From Adineta ricciae (Eukaryota > Rotifera > Eurotatoria > Adinetida > Adinetidae), in assembly GCA_905250025.1 (NCBI GenBank), contig CAJNOJ010000010.1, positions 372,001 to 436,000 on the forward strand: 64,000 nucleotides of DNA, read 5' to 3'. The notes under the pieces are model-generated. The model was given only the letters and a program-made list of their open reading frames with translations, made no database searches and was not told the origin of the DNA. Positions 1 through 12,591 of the stretch are shown one piece after another (position 1 is the first letter of the stretch; the number at the start of each line of letters is the position of its first letter). A program made the position numbers and the translations under genes.

Positions 1-3000
1 TCACATGGGATTTTTTGGTCAGTACTTGGACAAGTCAGAGTGGAATGATGATTTCGTCGACGTCGCTGAATAGGAATCGATCGATCTTTCGTTTGTGATG
101 CGAACGTAATTCGATAGAATTGATTGACATTCCAACAATCATCGGATGATTTAAAAAGATCGATCATTGCTGAATCCGATCTTGACCGAGATTTTTTCGG
201 ATTATTTACAAGATCGGGTAAAGATGATAGATGAGACCGAGATAAATGATTAAGCATAGGACTTGTCACACTCATTGATCTCGACGATGATTTCATATTA
301 TTTGGATATGCTTGGAGTGATTTCGGCTGAATTGTAAAATTGAACACGAAAATGACTCCTGTTGACGTTCCAATCCATAGCTGTTCATTATGAATTAGAA
401 ATGAAGTAATACGTATTTGATCACTTAGATTACTCGACCCAGTGGCTTCGTCATTCGAATCCACCTGTGAATTTTCTTCAAGAATGGCCGATTGTGCATC
501 GATTCGACCGATTTTTTCAAATAAATGATTCAAACATATTGTTCCATGTAATTTACGATCTGATTGGTTCCACACCTGCAACGTATTACTTGTCGATCGT
601 AACAAAATCCATAAATAATCATGCTCTTGATCATCTTCATCATAATAAAGCAATGATGTTGGATCTAAACTTTCATAGGTTAAATCAACACTCGATAAAA
701 TATCCAATGTTCTAAACATTTCAAGAATAATTCGTTAGTTTTCAATGAGTTATTAATTACTTTTCATTGAGAATTGTCATTTTAGTGGCACTCAAACACC
801 ATAATCTATCATTATGATAAGCAATTGCTGTTATGGCTGATTTATCGATCGTTATGCAAAATGCTTCTTCGGGTTCACGTTGATTATACAACTAAAACAA
901 AGCGAATAAGATCAATTCGACTTCGAAATGATTTACTTCAACGATGGCAATATTTCCATCGGACAATCCACAATAAATTCGATTAAAATCGACTTTATTT
1001 GAACTGGTCATACACAGAACACAACTTCGAAGTCGAGTAGCCCATTGTATTCTCCTAAACAAATCAAACCGTGATCTTTACCAAACATTTTCAACTACTG
1101 TTCATTACCGATCATCGATTGAATAACTCAATAAAGTTCCGCAAAGCGTACCAATTAGAACGAATTCATTGTTAACACATGCCATACAAAATGCTCGTGA
1201 GTTATACTATTCGAACAAATGCAAAGATGCTTTTTTCTTTGCATGAAAATTCATTCCTAACATACACTTGTTTCCAGATCCATCATAATACCACGTTCAA
1301 CATTAACTTCAAATAGATGCAGACTGTACCGAGAACCAAAAGCAATCCATACTAAATCTAAACGGAAAGCGCATTGATCAATAAATCAAACGATGTTTCA
1401 ACATACTGCCGGGAAGTACAACAGCACAATCCAGTGTTGTAGATGATTGATTGATCTCTTGAAACTAGATTATGAAAAGTAGTCTTAATTTATTTTCTTC
1501 ATTTCGGATTTACTCACAACGTAATCTTGTTTGGTAAAACCTTCTCGAGATAATTGTCGTTTGACGACTTTATCGGTCAGCATTTTGGTCCAATAAGCTT
1601 GTTTAATTGCAATGTCTTTCCGATGACAGAACGGCTTCAAATCTTCGAATGCAATCTATTGAAAAACATCTTTCATTCACATATGTTTTTCAATGAAATA
1701 ACTTGCTTTGAAAAGACTTTCAACATCGATTAAATGTTTCGTCGAATCTTTGATATGTTTCATCATCGAAATCGTATCAGTTCGTATTAAAATATTTTCT
1801 CGATTGATAATCAATATCGCCAAGGCAAAACGAAATAAAACCTTTACACCTTCTAGTAAAAAGCAATCCCATATACGTAATAAGGTCTCGAATGGTACAC
1901 TATCAATGAAAATCGCCATGAACCAATTTAATGTTAACGAAGTGATATCCACTTCATTGTTCTCGAAATGTTGGTAGATGTCCGGTGCATTTTGTTGAAT
2001 CAAATCTTTCAGTACGAGCTGATCAACTTGTGCACCGACGAGACCAATGTCATAGTAATTATTGAGGTGACATTCGGTTATGGCAATTAAAAGCCAAAAT
2101 GCATCTTCTGGTTCGAGAAGTAGAAGGGCGACAGCGACGATGAAATTCATTCCTTGACAATAACCAATTGTCGAATTATGTAAACAAAAGACTTGCAAGA
2201 CTTGACGCAGCTGACGTATCTGTTACATATTCAAATACGAATGAAGACGAAACAGATGATCATTAACTTACTCCATCGGAATCTTTGCTTGAAAAACGAA
2301 TATTAGTCGGCATTGTTCGATAAAGATCTAGAGCGATTTGTTTTTCGAATTTATTATCCAACTGAAATAGACAAAGAGTATTAGGAGACGAAAGCGAATG
2401 GTTTTTTTTTGCAATATTTACATCGGAATTCGGCAATAAATGGGAGAGATGATGATAATAAGCTGAACCTTTCTCTTTGCGTATATTATTCACTTGCTTT
2501 TGGATTAGAACATGCCAAATTTCGGATCGGAGATGATTCGGTACACCTTGTCGGACGAGATATTTCAATGTTTTCTGAAAATACATATGAGTTGATGGAA
2601 AAGAGTAGTTTCAATAAGAAAATCATTTACAGGCACTGTTGAACTTGTTTGATGTATCTTTAATAACGATCGCCAAGCATGCTCATCAGTGCCATGTGCT
2701 TTGGAATCGAAGAAATGAGTTAGTTTTACACAAATATATTGCAAACGATCGTTTTCATTGCTTTTCTCATGTTTGAAACCATACGAATCTATATACAATC
2801 CAGATCCTTCCAAACTGTAATATACCGAAATGTTTAGGAGACGTTCAATCAACGAGACATGTGTTACCTATCAAATGGTGGTAGTGATGGATCACGTTTT
2901 CGACATTCTGTTAACAAATCTTTCAATCGGTCGCGATGCTAAACAAAAGAATTTTGATTATCCGTAAGTAAAGAAAAGGAAATCGTACTTTTAGTCCCCC

Positions 3001-4697
3001 GAATAATCGAGTGTCTTCGGTTGAAAGAGAATTTTGTAAGAGATAAATATAATCACGTTGTAAACTTTCACGTTGAGCTTGTTGAGAACGAATGATTCTG
3101 TGAAAGAAGAGATACGTCAGTCGAAACTCCCTAAATTCTCAACTTACTTTCCAAGTTTCCGTATTTTCACGTCATCATCACGAATTATTCGATGTAATTT
3201 GGTGATTTCACAATGGAGAAACTTCAATTCATTGTTGGACTCTCGACTTCGTTCTTGGAACAATTTCGAAATTGTCTGTTGTCTAGGCATAACCATCATT
3301 TTCCTTTGCAATCAAGTCATTCTCATCGATCTTACTTGCTCGACAATGTTTGAGATTGTAGAACATCCGATAATTGCTTTTCAAGTTTTCGAATAACGTC
3401 TGTTCTTTCTTTTATTATGGTTTGGTAAACGTTTTCTTTATTTATCAACGAAGCCAATTCAGATTTCAACGCTCTAAACCAATACCATTCAAAATCAATC
3501 ACGTAGTTTTCATATACATACAAGAGTGTTTCTTGTAAAGTACTCGGGTGATGTAAACCATCATTCAGATCTAATAAACGTTGATCACAAAAGGCGGAAT
3601 CGGATGATTCGATTGAATGGCTCGATGAACCAGTTCGATACGGAGTGGATTCTCGAATGGAATCCAACGGACGTGCCAAAGTCGAACGGCAGGGTAAGCA
3701 TAACGACGACGCACATGTGTCACATAGATGTGCACCTGGGTTTGATGATAAACTAGAATGTTCTACTAAGAATATCTTCGGTAGGTGCGCTTGATGGTAT
3801 ACCTCATCTTTCGAGGATTGGTTTCATTGAACGAATTGCGTCGGTGTCTTTCTATAAAAACTGAAAGATTTGACTAGGTAATCCACGAAAGGCGAAAAGA
3901 ATGAACCGACCATCTTCACTGGAAAAATCACTCAAATTTGGTCGTTCAGTCAAAAACATTCTCGGCTGACAATAATCCATTCGTGTCAAACTATCCGCTC
4001 GACAAGATCGCCAAACTAAAGACTCTCATACATCTTCTCAAAATATTTTCTAAGACTCACCATCGTCATTGTTAATAACCTAATTCAATTGCGTAGAAGG
4101 AAAAATAAAATTTTATTAGAAATGAATGTCAAACAGATTCGCCGACTTACCTCGTCAATTTCGATGGTTGTGTCTGTGTCTGGCATGAGTGTTGCCATCT
4201 TTGATGGATTACATGAATCACGTTTTGTCTAAGAAATCGAATCTTGCTTCGAATTGCTTCATTTCAGTCTCTTACTTGCAATCCAAGTAACCAAATCATT
4301 AAAGCTTCATGATTTTCCGCACGTAAATGATATTCTTTGTTATTTGTTCTGAAAAGAGACCTATTTCAATATGTAAGAAGGGATTCTAAAACATACAAAA
4401 TGATAAAGACACGTTCTTCACTGGTGCTTAGTGTAATTGCCGCACGATGCAGTGATATACTTTCCACAGGTGTTTTATTTCCAAGAAAATCCCGTTCCGA
4501 TTGGTAAAATTCGAGTGTTTGAAGAGATTCGTTAAATGCACACCAATAACGACGAGTTGGAAGAACAAGACTTAGAGCTAAGATGATTTTGAGAGAAGAA
4601 AAACAGATAAGCGATATGATTTTTTAATAACACATTTACCACCGAGGGGTTTAAGTGATAAGTAACCAGACAGACTATAGCAAGCAAGATTTTCCAT
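1..4697 (-). CDS. TBC1D2-like Rab GTPase-activating protein with C-terminal beta-propeller-like extension (partial)
   Basis: Predicted Rab GAP acting on endomembranes. The start ATG is at 4697 and the gene runs off the left edge without a stop. Read through short introns, the N-terminus (about 4200-4697) is a PH domain (RRYWCAF, LEFYQSERDF). The middle (about 2900-3760) is Ser-rich, then coiled coil. The TBC domain lies at about 1680-2600. Both catalytic fingers are present: the Arg finger in IALDLYRTMP and the Gln finger in IGYCQGMN. This order (PH, coiled coil, TBC) is that of TBC1D2/Armus, whose known target is Rab7. After the usual TBC1D2 tail (AFEDLKPFCHRKD) the reading frame continues in frame across several introns into at least 350 residues rich in beta-propeller-type repeats (LVWIAFGSRYSLHLF, RIYCGLSDGNIAIVE, LWIGTSTGVIFVF). 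These resemble the WD40 tails of LRRK, JIP3/4 or ARHGEF10/17 proteins. Human TBC1D2 ends before this part. The GAP identity is firm; the propeller family is inferred. Confidence 0.85.
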
Positions 4698-6287
4698 GGT
4701 TTTATATTCATATCATCTTTGAAATTCTTCTATATATTGTGCGTTGGATTTGATGATTGATGCAATTGTTTTGAAAATGACCAAAAGATGATTAATGAGA
4801 TACTGTTTCTTCTTCTTCTTCAAACTACTGCCGATTAGATAGTCTAGTTTGATCACAAATGCGTCTCTATTCACTATGATTTTCGTCGTTTTTTTTTCTT
4901 TCTCTCAATTGCTCGTTGTTTTTTTTCGTATTTCGTTTTTCGATGAGAATGTCGTTATCTTTATCAATTGGCAACAGCAACCAGCTGTTGGGCGTCGCAT
5001 TTGATTGAAACGAGTCTCAGAGCGTCATTGATAAACAAGAAGAAGAAAGCTGGTTTTATCATTTATCAATATGCATGTTTTCATGTTATTTGATTGGCAT
5101 CAGCTTGATACTTAAAAGAAGAACTAATAGAAACATTTGTTAATGCAATTGAAAATAAAATTAATCGATTTAATTAATGATTTTTTTTCCCGAAAAAAAC
5201 TTCCGCTATGAGAATATTGAAAAAACGATTACTAAGCTCATTTAATAACAACAGGTGAACAGTAATATTTCTTCTTTTTTCTTCTGTTTTACTGCTATGA
5301 CATGGTTACTATTTCACTTCCGTCACATTGTCAAGGTAAAGCAGATCTCGAGTGTTGGTCGCGTCGGTACGTAATAGAATCTAAGCTACATGTTGTGTGT
5401 GTGTGCTCATTCGTCTTATATTATTCCATTTGAGAACAGAAAACATGATCTTCTCTCCGTGCTTCTCTCGTCATTCCTTTTTTTGGGCACAGAGAAAAGG
5501 AATTGTCGTCTTCGTCGGAAAGAAGAAACAAACACACACACACACACCGTTTTTTTGGATGAAGAGAAGGAAAAGGCAAGAAGGAAAATACTGTTATGAG
5601 TAGCAGTGCAAATGCGTCGTTCGTCTTCATTATCAATTTCTTTGTTAGACGAGCGGAATGAGCATACTCCCAACGTTCACTCTCTATTTTTTAATAGTTT
5701 ACCGACATTGCACATATAAAGACGTTTACCGGCTTTCACCTTCGTTAACTACGATGCTGAGAGATGTTTTCTAGTTAAAAAGAAAACGAAGAGATACAGG
5801 GCGAGAGAAAAAAAACTTTTTTAGGGAAAATAAGACAGGAAGAGAGCTTTCCGTCCGCTGCACGTCACTAGTTTTTCTCTTTTATATTTATATGTTAGTT
5901 AGAATTCATTTTGCAGAAATTGATGCAACAACGATTGTGTTCAGAACGGCAAGTCAGTTGAGATCGCCGGGGAAGAATACACTAACCTGAATCTGTACTC
6001 TAACATCAACAGGTTAATAGCGAGAAGACTTGAGAGAGTTGAAATAGAAAAAGAAGAAGAAGAAAAAGAAGAAAAGAACATGCTCAGTCTGTTCATTCAT
6101 CACTTCGTATTTTCATAAATAATGACAGAGTAACTGAAAAGAAACAGAAATAATGAATACAAAGACAGAGACGATTCCTCCTTCTTTTCTGCTTCTTCTC
6201 TTTCTTCATCGGCTTTTCTCGAAATATCTCATTGTAAATAATATAAAGTAAGTGATCAACGTTTTTTTTCCTTTCTCTTTTTTAGAT
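4698..6287. other. Divergent intergenic/5' region, no gene seen
   Basis: This is the space between two divergent genes. It is AT-rich with poly-T and purine runs, including GAAGAA-type repeats near 6050-6075 and a short CA run near 5531-5546. Open frames here on both strands are low-complexity and show no family resemblance. A TTTTTAG splice acceptor at 6281-6285 sits just before the next gene's ATG, so part of this stretch is probably a 5' noncoding exon plus intron, or a trans-splice outron. Confidence 0.5.
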
Positions 6288-7413
6288 ATGCTTGCTCAGC
6301 CGCCAAAAGATCGTTCCCGGTCACCGCATCGTACCAATGGGACAACTTCCAACTCAACCGCAAACAAGACTTTGCCGAATCAAACTGATGAGCAAACAAC
6401 GGCGAATAATAAAATAAAAAAAGAAAACGACTCTCAATTACGCATGAAAAGTCTGAAAGTAAGCGACATCAAATTTGACTTGCTCATATTCTTCCTCCTC
6501 TCTTCTATTAGTTATTTATTCAAACATTAATGAATGATTCATCGTCACTTGGTTCGACGTACGATGAACAAGTGAAGAAACTAGAAACTACTTGTATGAA
6601 AGAATTTCGGGATTTATCTCATGAACGAATACGTCGAATGATTCGTAGTGTTTTCAAAGGACAAAAATCACCTCAAGTAACGCAGATAATTTCGTAAACA
6701 AATAGACCTTTTCATCAAATATGTTCTTTTGTAGAATCATCCGACGACAACATCACATTCCAATGAAACAAATCCGAAAAAGAATCGATCGAACTCAACA
6801 TCAACCATTACAACAACGAAAACTGTAATTATATCATAAAATTTCAATGTGTTGTCTTCGTTTCTTATCGCAACTGTGATCTCAATCATACACGTCGTTG
6901 TTCTGTTAAACTTCTTGAAGATAATTTGCCTTTTTTATTAATTTATAGTCTGATCTTGTCACACCTTCGACATCGGCATTATCAGCATTGGATGCTGATT
7001 TCCTTCGTCATGCATTTTCCTCGCAATTTTGTCCATCGATTGATTTATCCGCGTATTTCTCTGCTGCAGCGTCGACGCCGAACTCAAATGGTACTAGTTC
7101 ACCATCATCTCTCTTTCGTCCGAATTTTTCTCCGTCAAACTTTCTTCAATCACTAACTGCACCACCGCCGCCACTTGTTCCATCTCATCCACATATGAAT
7201 GGTTGTTAGGAAATGATTTGAGAAAAATTCGTTTATGCTTTTTCTTGGTTTTCTTTAGGAACAACAGAATCATCAACAAGTATAACGAAGTCGTCAAAAC
7301 AAATGAAACTATCAAACACAGAAACGAGCTCAATTAAAGTTCTGGTTAACGCATATCGAGAAGCTGCTTCATATTTAAATCGATCTGCCGATGAACTTGA
7401 ACAATTGATCTAA
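6288..7413 (+). CDS. Unrecognised Ser/Thr/Asn-rich protein, five short introns
   Basis: I do not recognise a family. The ATG at 6288 follows directly on a strong acceptor (TTTTTAG at 6281-6285). Exons joined by eye give a protein of roughly 280 residues. The N-terminus is basic and RS-like (KDRSRSPHR) and lysine-rich. A helical charged segment follows (EFRDLSHERIRRMIRSVFKG, about 6600-6665), then a low-complexity Ser/Thr/Pro stretch with a proline run (LTAPPPPLVP). A compact C-terminal helix (VLVNAYREAASYLNRSADEL) ends at the TAA at 7411-7413. The two helical segments look like the conserved, possibly protein-binding parts; the rest is likely disordered. The basic RS-like start would fit a nuclear protein, but that is inference. 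Confidence 0.6.
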
Positions 7414-7719
7414 TTTCTGTGTTCATTTCTTGTTTTTTCTCTATTGTAATAACGAAAACTACACTTGCATCTCTCTGACATTAACATCTAAAAGTTAAAA
7501 CTCGAATGATTATCTATACAAGAAAGGCCAAGAGATTATCGTCATTCTTTTCGTATAATGTTCGATATCTCATAAATAGAGTGAATTTCTCTGAGATAAG
7601 AGAACATGATATATATATTTGGCGATAAAAGTCTAAAAAAACAGAAATAATCATTTATTTCGTCATCATCATCATCATATATATATCAGTCGACAATCCG
7701 ATTTGAGAAGATTTCGAAA
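7414..7719. other. Intergenic, no gene seen
   Basis: About 300 bp between two genes on the same strand. It contains an AT/ATATAT-rich stretch and a CATCAT run just before the ENPP start. No coding signal is visible. Confidence 0.5.
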
Positions 7720-9634
7720 ATGTATTATCAACATGCACTTGTCCAGCTCCTGCTGTTATCAGCGATCGATGCTGCGGCGAACACGGCTCGTTTGCTTGTC
7801 ATTTCACTTGATGGTAAGTTAAAGTCAGGATTCATAGAAATCCGATTGAAACAAACGATTTTCGTTCAGGATTTCGTCATGATTATTTGAATAAATATGA
7901 GTTACCAACACTGAATGAATTCCGTAATCAGGGTATTCGTGCGAATAATGGCATGCGACCAACATTCACCACAATGACATTTCCGAATCACATATCGATT
8001 GCAACAGGTGCTATTTTGTTCGAAGAATAAACATTCTTAGTTATACTTTGTATGATTTAAATCTAGGCATGTACCAAGAAGATCATGGCGTGATACATAA
8101 TACATTCTATGACCGGTTACTGAATAAAAGTATAGGAATGAGTGCGTACTTTTCCAATTGAGTAAATTCAAAAGATAGGATAAGCTTTTTCTAGGTAGTC
8201 GAGATGAGGGTCAATGGTCTGATCCAAGTATCGAACCTATTTGGATTACCGCTACGAAACAAGTTCGGAGGAAGCAAAGAACATTCGATTTACATTCTGT
8301 TTCTTTTATTTTCAGAATGTGAAATCTGCTGTTTTGTTTTGGCCAGCATGTCACAATCAATTTAACGGAGTACGTCCTCTAATCTATACCTCGATATATT
8401 CGGATGCTGTGCCATATCGAGAGAAAATTGATAGTGCGATTCGTTATTTCCGAGAATTACCAATCCAGCTAGTAATGCTATATCATTTGTAAGTTGAAGA
8501 TTTTGTCGAAAATTTCCGGTAATTTTTTGTGTTTGATAAAAAAAGTGAACCGGATAAACAAGGTCATACGTATGGTCCAGATTCACCGGAAGTTCGTGAT
8601 ACGGTAAGTGAAATTAGTCAGATGAAAAAGGTAATCACTGTCTTCGAATTAGTTATTTCGTCTTGATAACGATACCAAATACTTATTGGATCGAGTTAAA
8701 GAAGAACTCAATGACGATTTGAATATTATAATCCTCTCTGATCATGTATGTTCATTATCTAATCGGACTAGTTCTCAATTTCCCAAAAAATATGAACTTT
8801 TTTTAAGGGCATGACAAATGTAACGAAAGTAGTAAGGCCAATATTCGAGAAATATCTCGATCGATCAGCAGTTGAATCCACTATTCTCTCCGGTGCTCTA
8901 TTCAATGTTATGCCGAGAAGGGGAAGGGTAAGGGTTCGTTGTCATCTTCTACATCTCAATCACCTATTTGAATGCAACTAGACAGAAGAAGTCCTAGCTA
9001 ATCTTAGCAACATTCCCAATGTAACAGTGTATAAACGTGATGAAATGCCAGAGCGCTTCCACTATTCGAAACCGAAACATCGCCTTGGGGAATTAACAGC
9101 ATTACCAGACATCGAAGGTCAAATTCTCTCTGAAGTAAATTGTTGAATTCATCTTATAAATCACCTTCATATACGTCTACGCAGGCGACCACCAACTCGA
9201 GCTATCCTAACAAAGGTAATCATGGCTGGGATAATACACTTCCATCAATGCAAGCTATTTTTATGGCTCGTGGTCCTTCATTCAGTAAAAGTGTGCAAAT
9301 TAGTTCACTTAATAATGTGGATATCTATCATATTGTTTGTCAAATTCTTAAACTTAATCCAAATCCAAATGCAACCGCTGGTTCACTACGCAATTTGACG
9401 CAGATCTTCATGCCAATCGAGACTTCAACTTCAACTTTATCTTCATCTTCCTCTGCACCATCAACTTCAACTTTATCTTCATCCTCCTCCGCACCATCAA
9501 CTTCAAGTACTACACCGACAACAAGTCGTTCAACAATACGAACAACTACACTTGCTTCTGGAGCAGATGGTTTCGTATTTCATCAAATTTTTCTTTGCGT
9601 TATCTGTTTTTACGCGCTGTTTTTCACTTTTTGA
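7720..9634 (+). CDS. Ectonucleotide pyrophosphatase/phosphodiesterase, ENPP4-7 type
   Basis: Secreted or surface-anchored zinc phosphodiesterase of the alkaline-phosphatase superfamily, hydrolysing nucleotide or phospholipid phosphodiesters. The ATG at 7720 opens a signal peptide (HALVQLLLLSAIDAAA). About nine short introns split the gene. Every metal-site element is visible: the first Asp in LLVISLDGF, the nucleophile Thr in TMTFPNHIS, Asp and His in PDKQGHTYGP, Asp-His in ILSDHGM, and the last His in GNHGWDN. The size and the absence of somatomedin B or nuclease domains place it with the short ENPP4/5/6/7 members. After the catalytic domain comes a Ser/Thr linker with a 12-residue unit repeated twice. 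The C-terminus is hydrophobic (FHQIFLCVICFYALFFTF), typical of a GPI signal or a single membrane anchor. The substrate cannot be told from sequence. Confidence 0.92.
9431..9502 (+). repeat. 36-bp tandem repeat, two copies, in the ENPP stalk
   Basis: Two head-to-tail 36 bp units, starting at 9431 and 9467, encode the same 12-residue Ser/Thr-rich unit (STLSSSSSAPST). They differ by a few synonymous bases. The segment lies between the catalytic domain and the C-terminal anchor and probably works as an O-glycosylated stalk. Confidence 0.85.
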
Positions 9635-9944
9635 TGATTTCCTTCAAACAGTGATTTTCTGAATAAAGAACTCGAAATTGAATACTTTGAAAACCTTATC
9701 GATGCAATAAAATATGGTTATTTCACAAAACCCCTTTTGAAAGACTGTATTGAAAAATGTTTATTACACGAATTTTTCGTTGTTTTCAAAGTTTGAATCA
9801 TTGGTCGTTTTTTTCCTCTTCTTAGTTCTATTGCAAATGTAAACATTACATTATGTGAAGGTTACCGATGCAAAATTTTCTGTTTTTCTTCTTTTCATCT
9901 GTTACTCCACGGCTTTTTTTTCTGCGTTGATCTTTCATATTCTC
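9635..9944. other. Intergenic/5' leader with a strong splice acceptor
   Basis: This gap holds an AATAAA-type signal near 9661 and 9705 for the upstream gene. A pyrimidine-rich TTTTTTCCTCTTCTTAG acceptor ends at 9825, ahead of the glycosyltransferase start. ATGs between 9826 and 9944 open only very short frames. Confidence 0.5.
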
Positions 9945-10936
9945 ATGTTGTTCTACCGTCGTCGGTTATTTATTTCTTGCTTCATACTTTTATTATTGAT
10001 TATTCAATCTTTGATTCATATATTTCATGTTTCTGAATGTGATTGCGACAATAAGATACCACCTCTACCGCCTGAAGTTACATTTAACAAAAACGATATC
10101 ATTAATTTAAATCCAAAGATTCTGTGTTGGATCCCGACGACAATCGCACGACTTGATCGTGCACGTGCTGTGTATGAGTGAGTGAAAAACAAATATATCG
10201 ATGAAATGAGTGATCTTTTTGCTTTCTTTTCAGAACATGGGGTAAACGATGTGATCGTTCACTTTTTCTTATCGCTGGCTCTCCTCCAACACAACCACTT
10301 AATCGTTCACTATATCGCTTTCCTATTGCATATATTGGCAATGATAACATTGAAAAATATGATCAATTATCGTCGAAAGTTCTTCACTCTTTACATTATA
10401 TTTACAATCGATATCGTTCAGATTACGATTGGTTTTTCAAAGGCGATGACGATACGTTTGTGATCGTGGAAAATCTTCGTCATTTTCTTCGACGTCGAGT
10501 TTCCAATCAGACCACATGTTACGGCTATATTGCTCAAACTTCTGACCGTCTGTATCCGTCAGGTGGTGCTGGTTATGTCCTAAGCCAGGCAACACTTATT
10601 CGACTCGGTGAAGAAGTTCTAAGTAAACCAGAACAATTGAGACTATGTCTTACTGATCAAGCTGAAGATATCAATATTGCCTATTGTCTTGCACGAATTC
10701 ATGTCTATGTAATGAATCTCCGTGATGAGAATCAGTTAGAAACATTTCATCCGATGACGTTTGAACAACATTATTTGGGTAAATTTACGAAATGGATTGA
10801 AAGAAATGCTCAGTTCCCGCAGAAAAAAGGCGACGCATGTTGTTCGCCATTGACAATCTCATTTCATAGTTTATCAATTGATGAAATGCGTATGATGCAT
10901 TTTTTATTGTATCGAATTCAAAAAGCATCTGATTAA
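9945..10936 (+). CDS. Core 1 beta-1,3-galactosyltransferase-like glycosyltransferase (GT31, C1GALT1 type)
   Basis: Golgi type II membrane enzyme that would add galactose beta-1,3 to GalNAc-Ser/Thr (T-synthase family). I chose the ATG at 9945 because the longer frame upstream starts with GTG. It gives a short cytoplasmic tail (MLFYRRRLF) and one membrane span (ISCFILLLLIIQSLIHIF). One 57-ish bp intron follows Tyr of VYE|TWGKRC. Family signatures are present: the TWGKRCD segment, the DXD metal motif in WFFKGDDDTF, the GGAGYVLS loop and the EDINIAYCL acidic motif. The C-terminus (QFPQKKGDACCSPLTISFH) matches the C1GALT tail. Length is close to the family norm. The acceptor sugar is inferred from family. 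Confidence 0.88.
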
Positions 10937-11003
10937 ATGCAATATAGATACTTATATATGTAGGATATCAAGTTAGTTAACAGTCATTAAATACATTGAC
11001 AAT

Positions 11004-12591
11004 TTAATTTGGATTATTGTCTTGTGCGCGCCGCGTTGTTGGCTGAATACGAGAAGTGAGAGTTCGATATGTCTAGATTCAGGTGAAAAGTCTTACCGGT
11101 TTATCGATCGCATCTATTTGTTGAAGGAGATCAGCTTTTTCTTTCTTCCAATTCTCGGCAGTTTCTTCGAACTAATCAAAACGAAAGTCAATCATCATAG
11201 GGTTCAGTATCGTTTACTTCGGCACTCAGTGCATCTAATTCTCTTTGAAAAGCACGGTTTTGTTGTTCAAGATCTTGCTGACGAGCTTGAGTCTGTCTGA
11301 TAATCTCCTGTCGGTTGTTTACCAACGTTCCTGTTTGGTCTGCTGGTCGGTTTCTCTACAAAGAACAACCAAACAAACTATTGACCTAAAAGATCTATAC
11401 AATACAAACCATAAGTCTTTTTGTCTCGACTCCAAGAGCCGCATGTTCGGTTAACAATGTTCGGTCAATGTCATTGATTGTTCCTGAAGAAAATTCAATT
11501 CATATTTAGCAAAAATACTGTTTGAGGCGATGAGTATTACCTTCAGATCGTCGCTGTCGCATGTAGTTACTTATCATTGATTGAAGTTTTTCAATAACAC
11601 GCTCTTGATATTTGATCGTATCTTCCAGTGCTTCAGCTCGGTCAATACGTTCCTTCGTAGTTTTGATTTCAGCTTCACGAGCTTGACTCTTTCGAACTAA
11701 TTGATCGTATTTTGCACGCAGTTCTTCTCTCTGAAAGTGAAGTCTTTTTGACATAATTGAGATTTCACTGGGAAAAAAACATACTCGTGTTAATTCTCGT
11801 TCATAGCCCGAGATTTGTACTTCATGGGTTTTTAATTCGCGTGTTTGCGCAGCAATTTTGCCGTTTAAACGATCTACACCCGACGTGAAATGATAATTTT
11901 ATAGAAGAAAGCGTACCATCTTACTGAATATTTCTCGAACTTTTTCTTTATCGACTTTATCTCCTTGGAAAAGTTCGTAGAGAACTTTTTTCTTCTTATC
12001 ATAATTATCTATTTTTGATTGTAAATCCGTATTAGCTGCGACTAAGATACGATGTTGATGACGTAATTGCATCACATCAAATACAATACGTCTCATTGCT
12101 TGTCGATAGATTGCGACTTCATATTGAAAGTAGGTGAACCATCCATCGATATCATCGTCATTACGCGGCGGATAGTTAATCGCTAACATCGCTCGATATT
12201 CGGTTGGAATATCATCCAGATTACTTGGATTTACTCGCGGAATATGGTAACGAGCTTTCTATTTTATACAAGCAATACACTGGAATCTGAACCAACATGT
12301 CGGACTTACCCCCGGTGGGTTCATTAGAATCGGTGATAGCATCTATAAATAGATAAACACACATGGATCGTTTGCGATAAGAATCGAATTTACTTGAAGT
12401 TGAGAGTTTGGATACATTTGAGGTGGAAGAACGGTAGGTTGACCGATCTGAAAAGAACAAACAGACGAAATTTCTTTTGCGACCATATTATTTGCACTAC
12501 AGACCACCGATACATTTGTAGCTCCATTCTGTATTGGTGATGATTGAGGAAATAGAAGCCATGAGTTTTGGTTCGACGAAATTTGAGACAT
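11004..12591 (-). CDS. CCDC33-like coiled-coil protein
   Basis: Spliced from eight or so exons, with ATG at 12591 and TAA at 11004-11006. The N-terminal third carries a conserved non-coil segment (NLDDIPTEYRAML, NYPPRNDDDIDGWFTYF, EVAIYRQAMRRI). Long coiled coils follow. The segment ALEDTIKYQERVIEKLQSM closely follows the vertebrate CCDC33 pattern (ALEETV..QEKVIEKME). Vertebrate CCDC33 is longer and starts with C2-like domains that are absent here, so this corresponds to its C-terminal half. CCDC33 is testis- and cilia-associated in mammals; a ciliary role here is inference. The last residues (RRAQDNNPN) lie in a small final exon. Confidence 0.6.

Noticed and set aside
9855..9944. N-terminal extension of the galactosyltransferase with a second hydrophobic segment
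   Set aside because: The frame begins with GTG, not ATG; starting at 9945 gives a normal type II enzyme.
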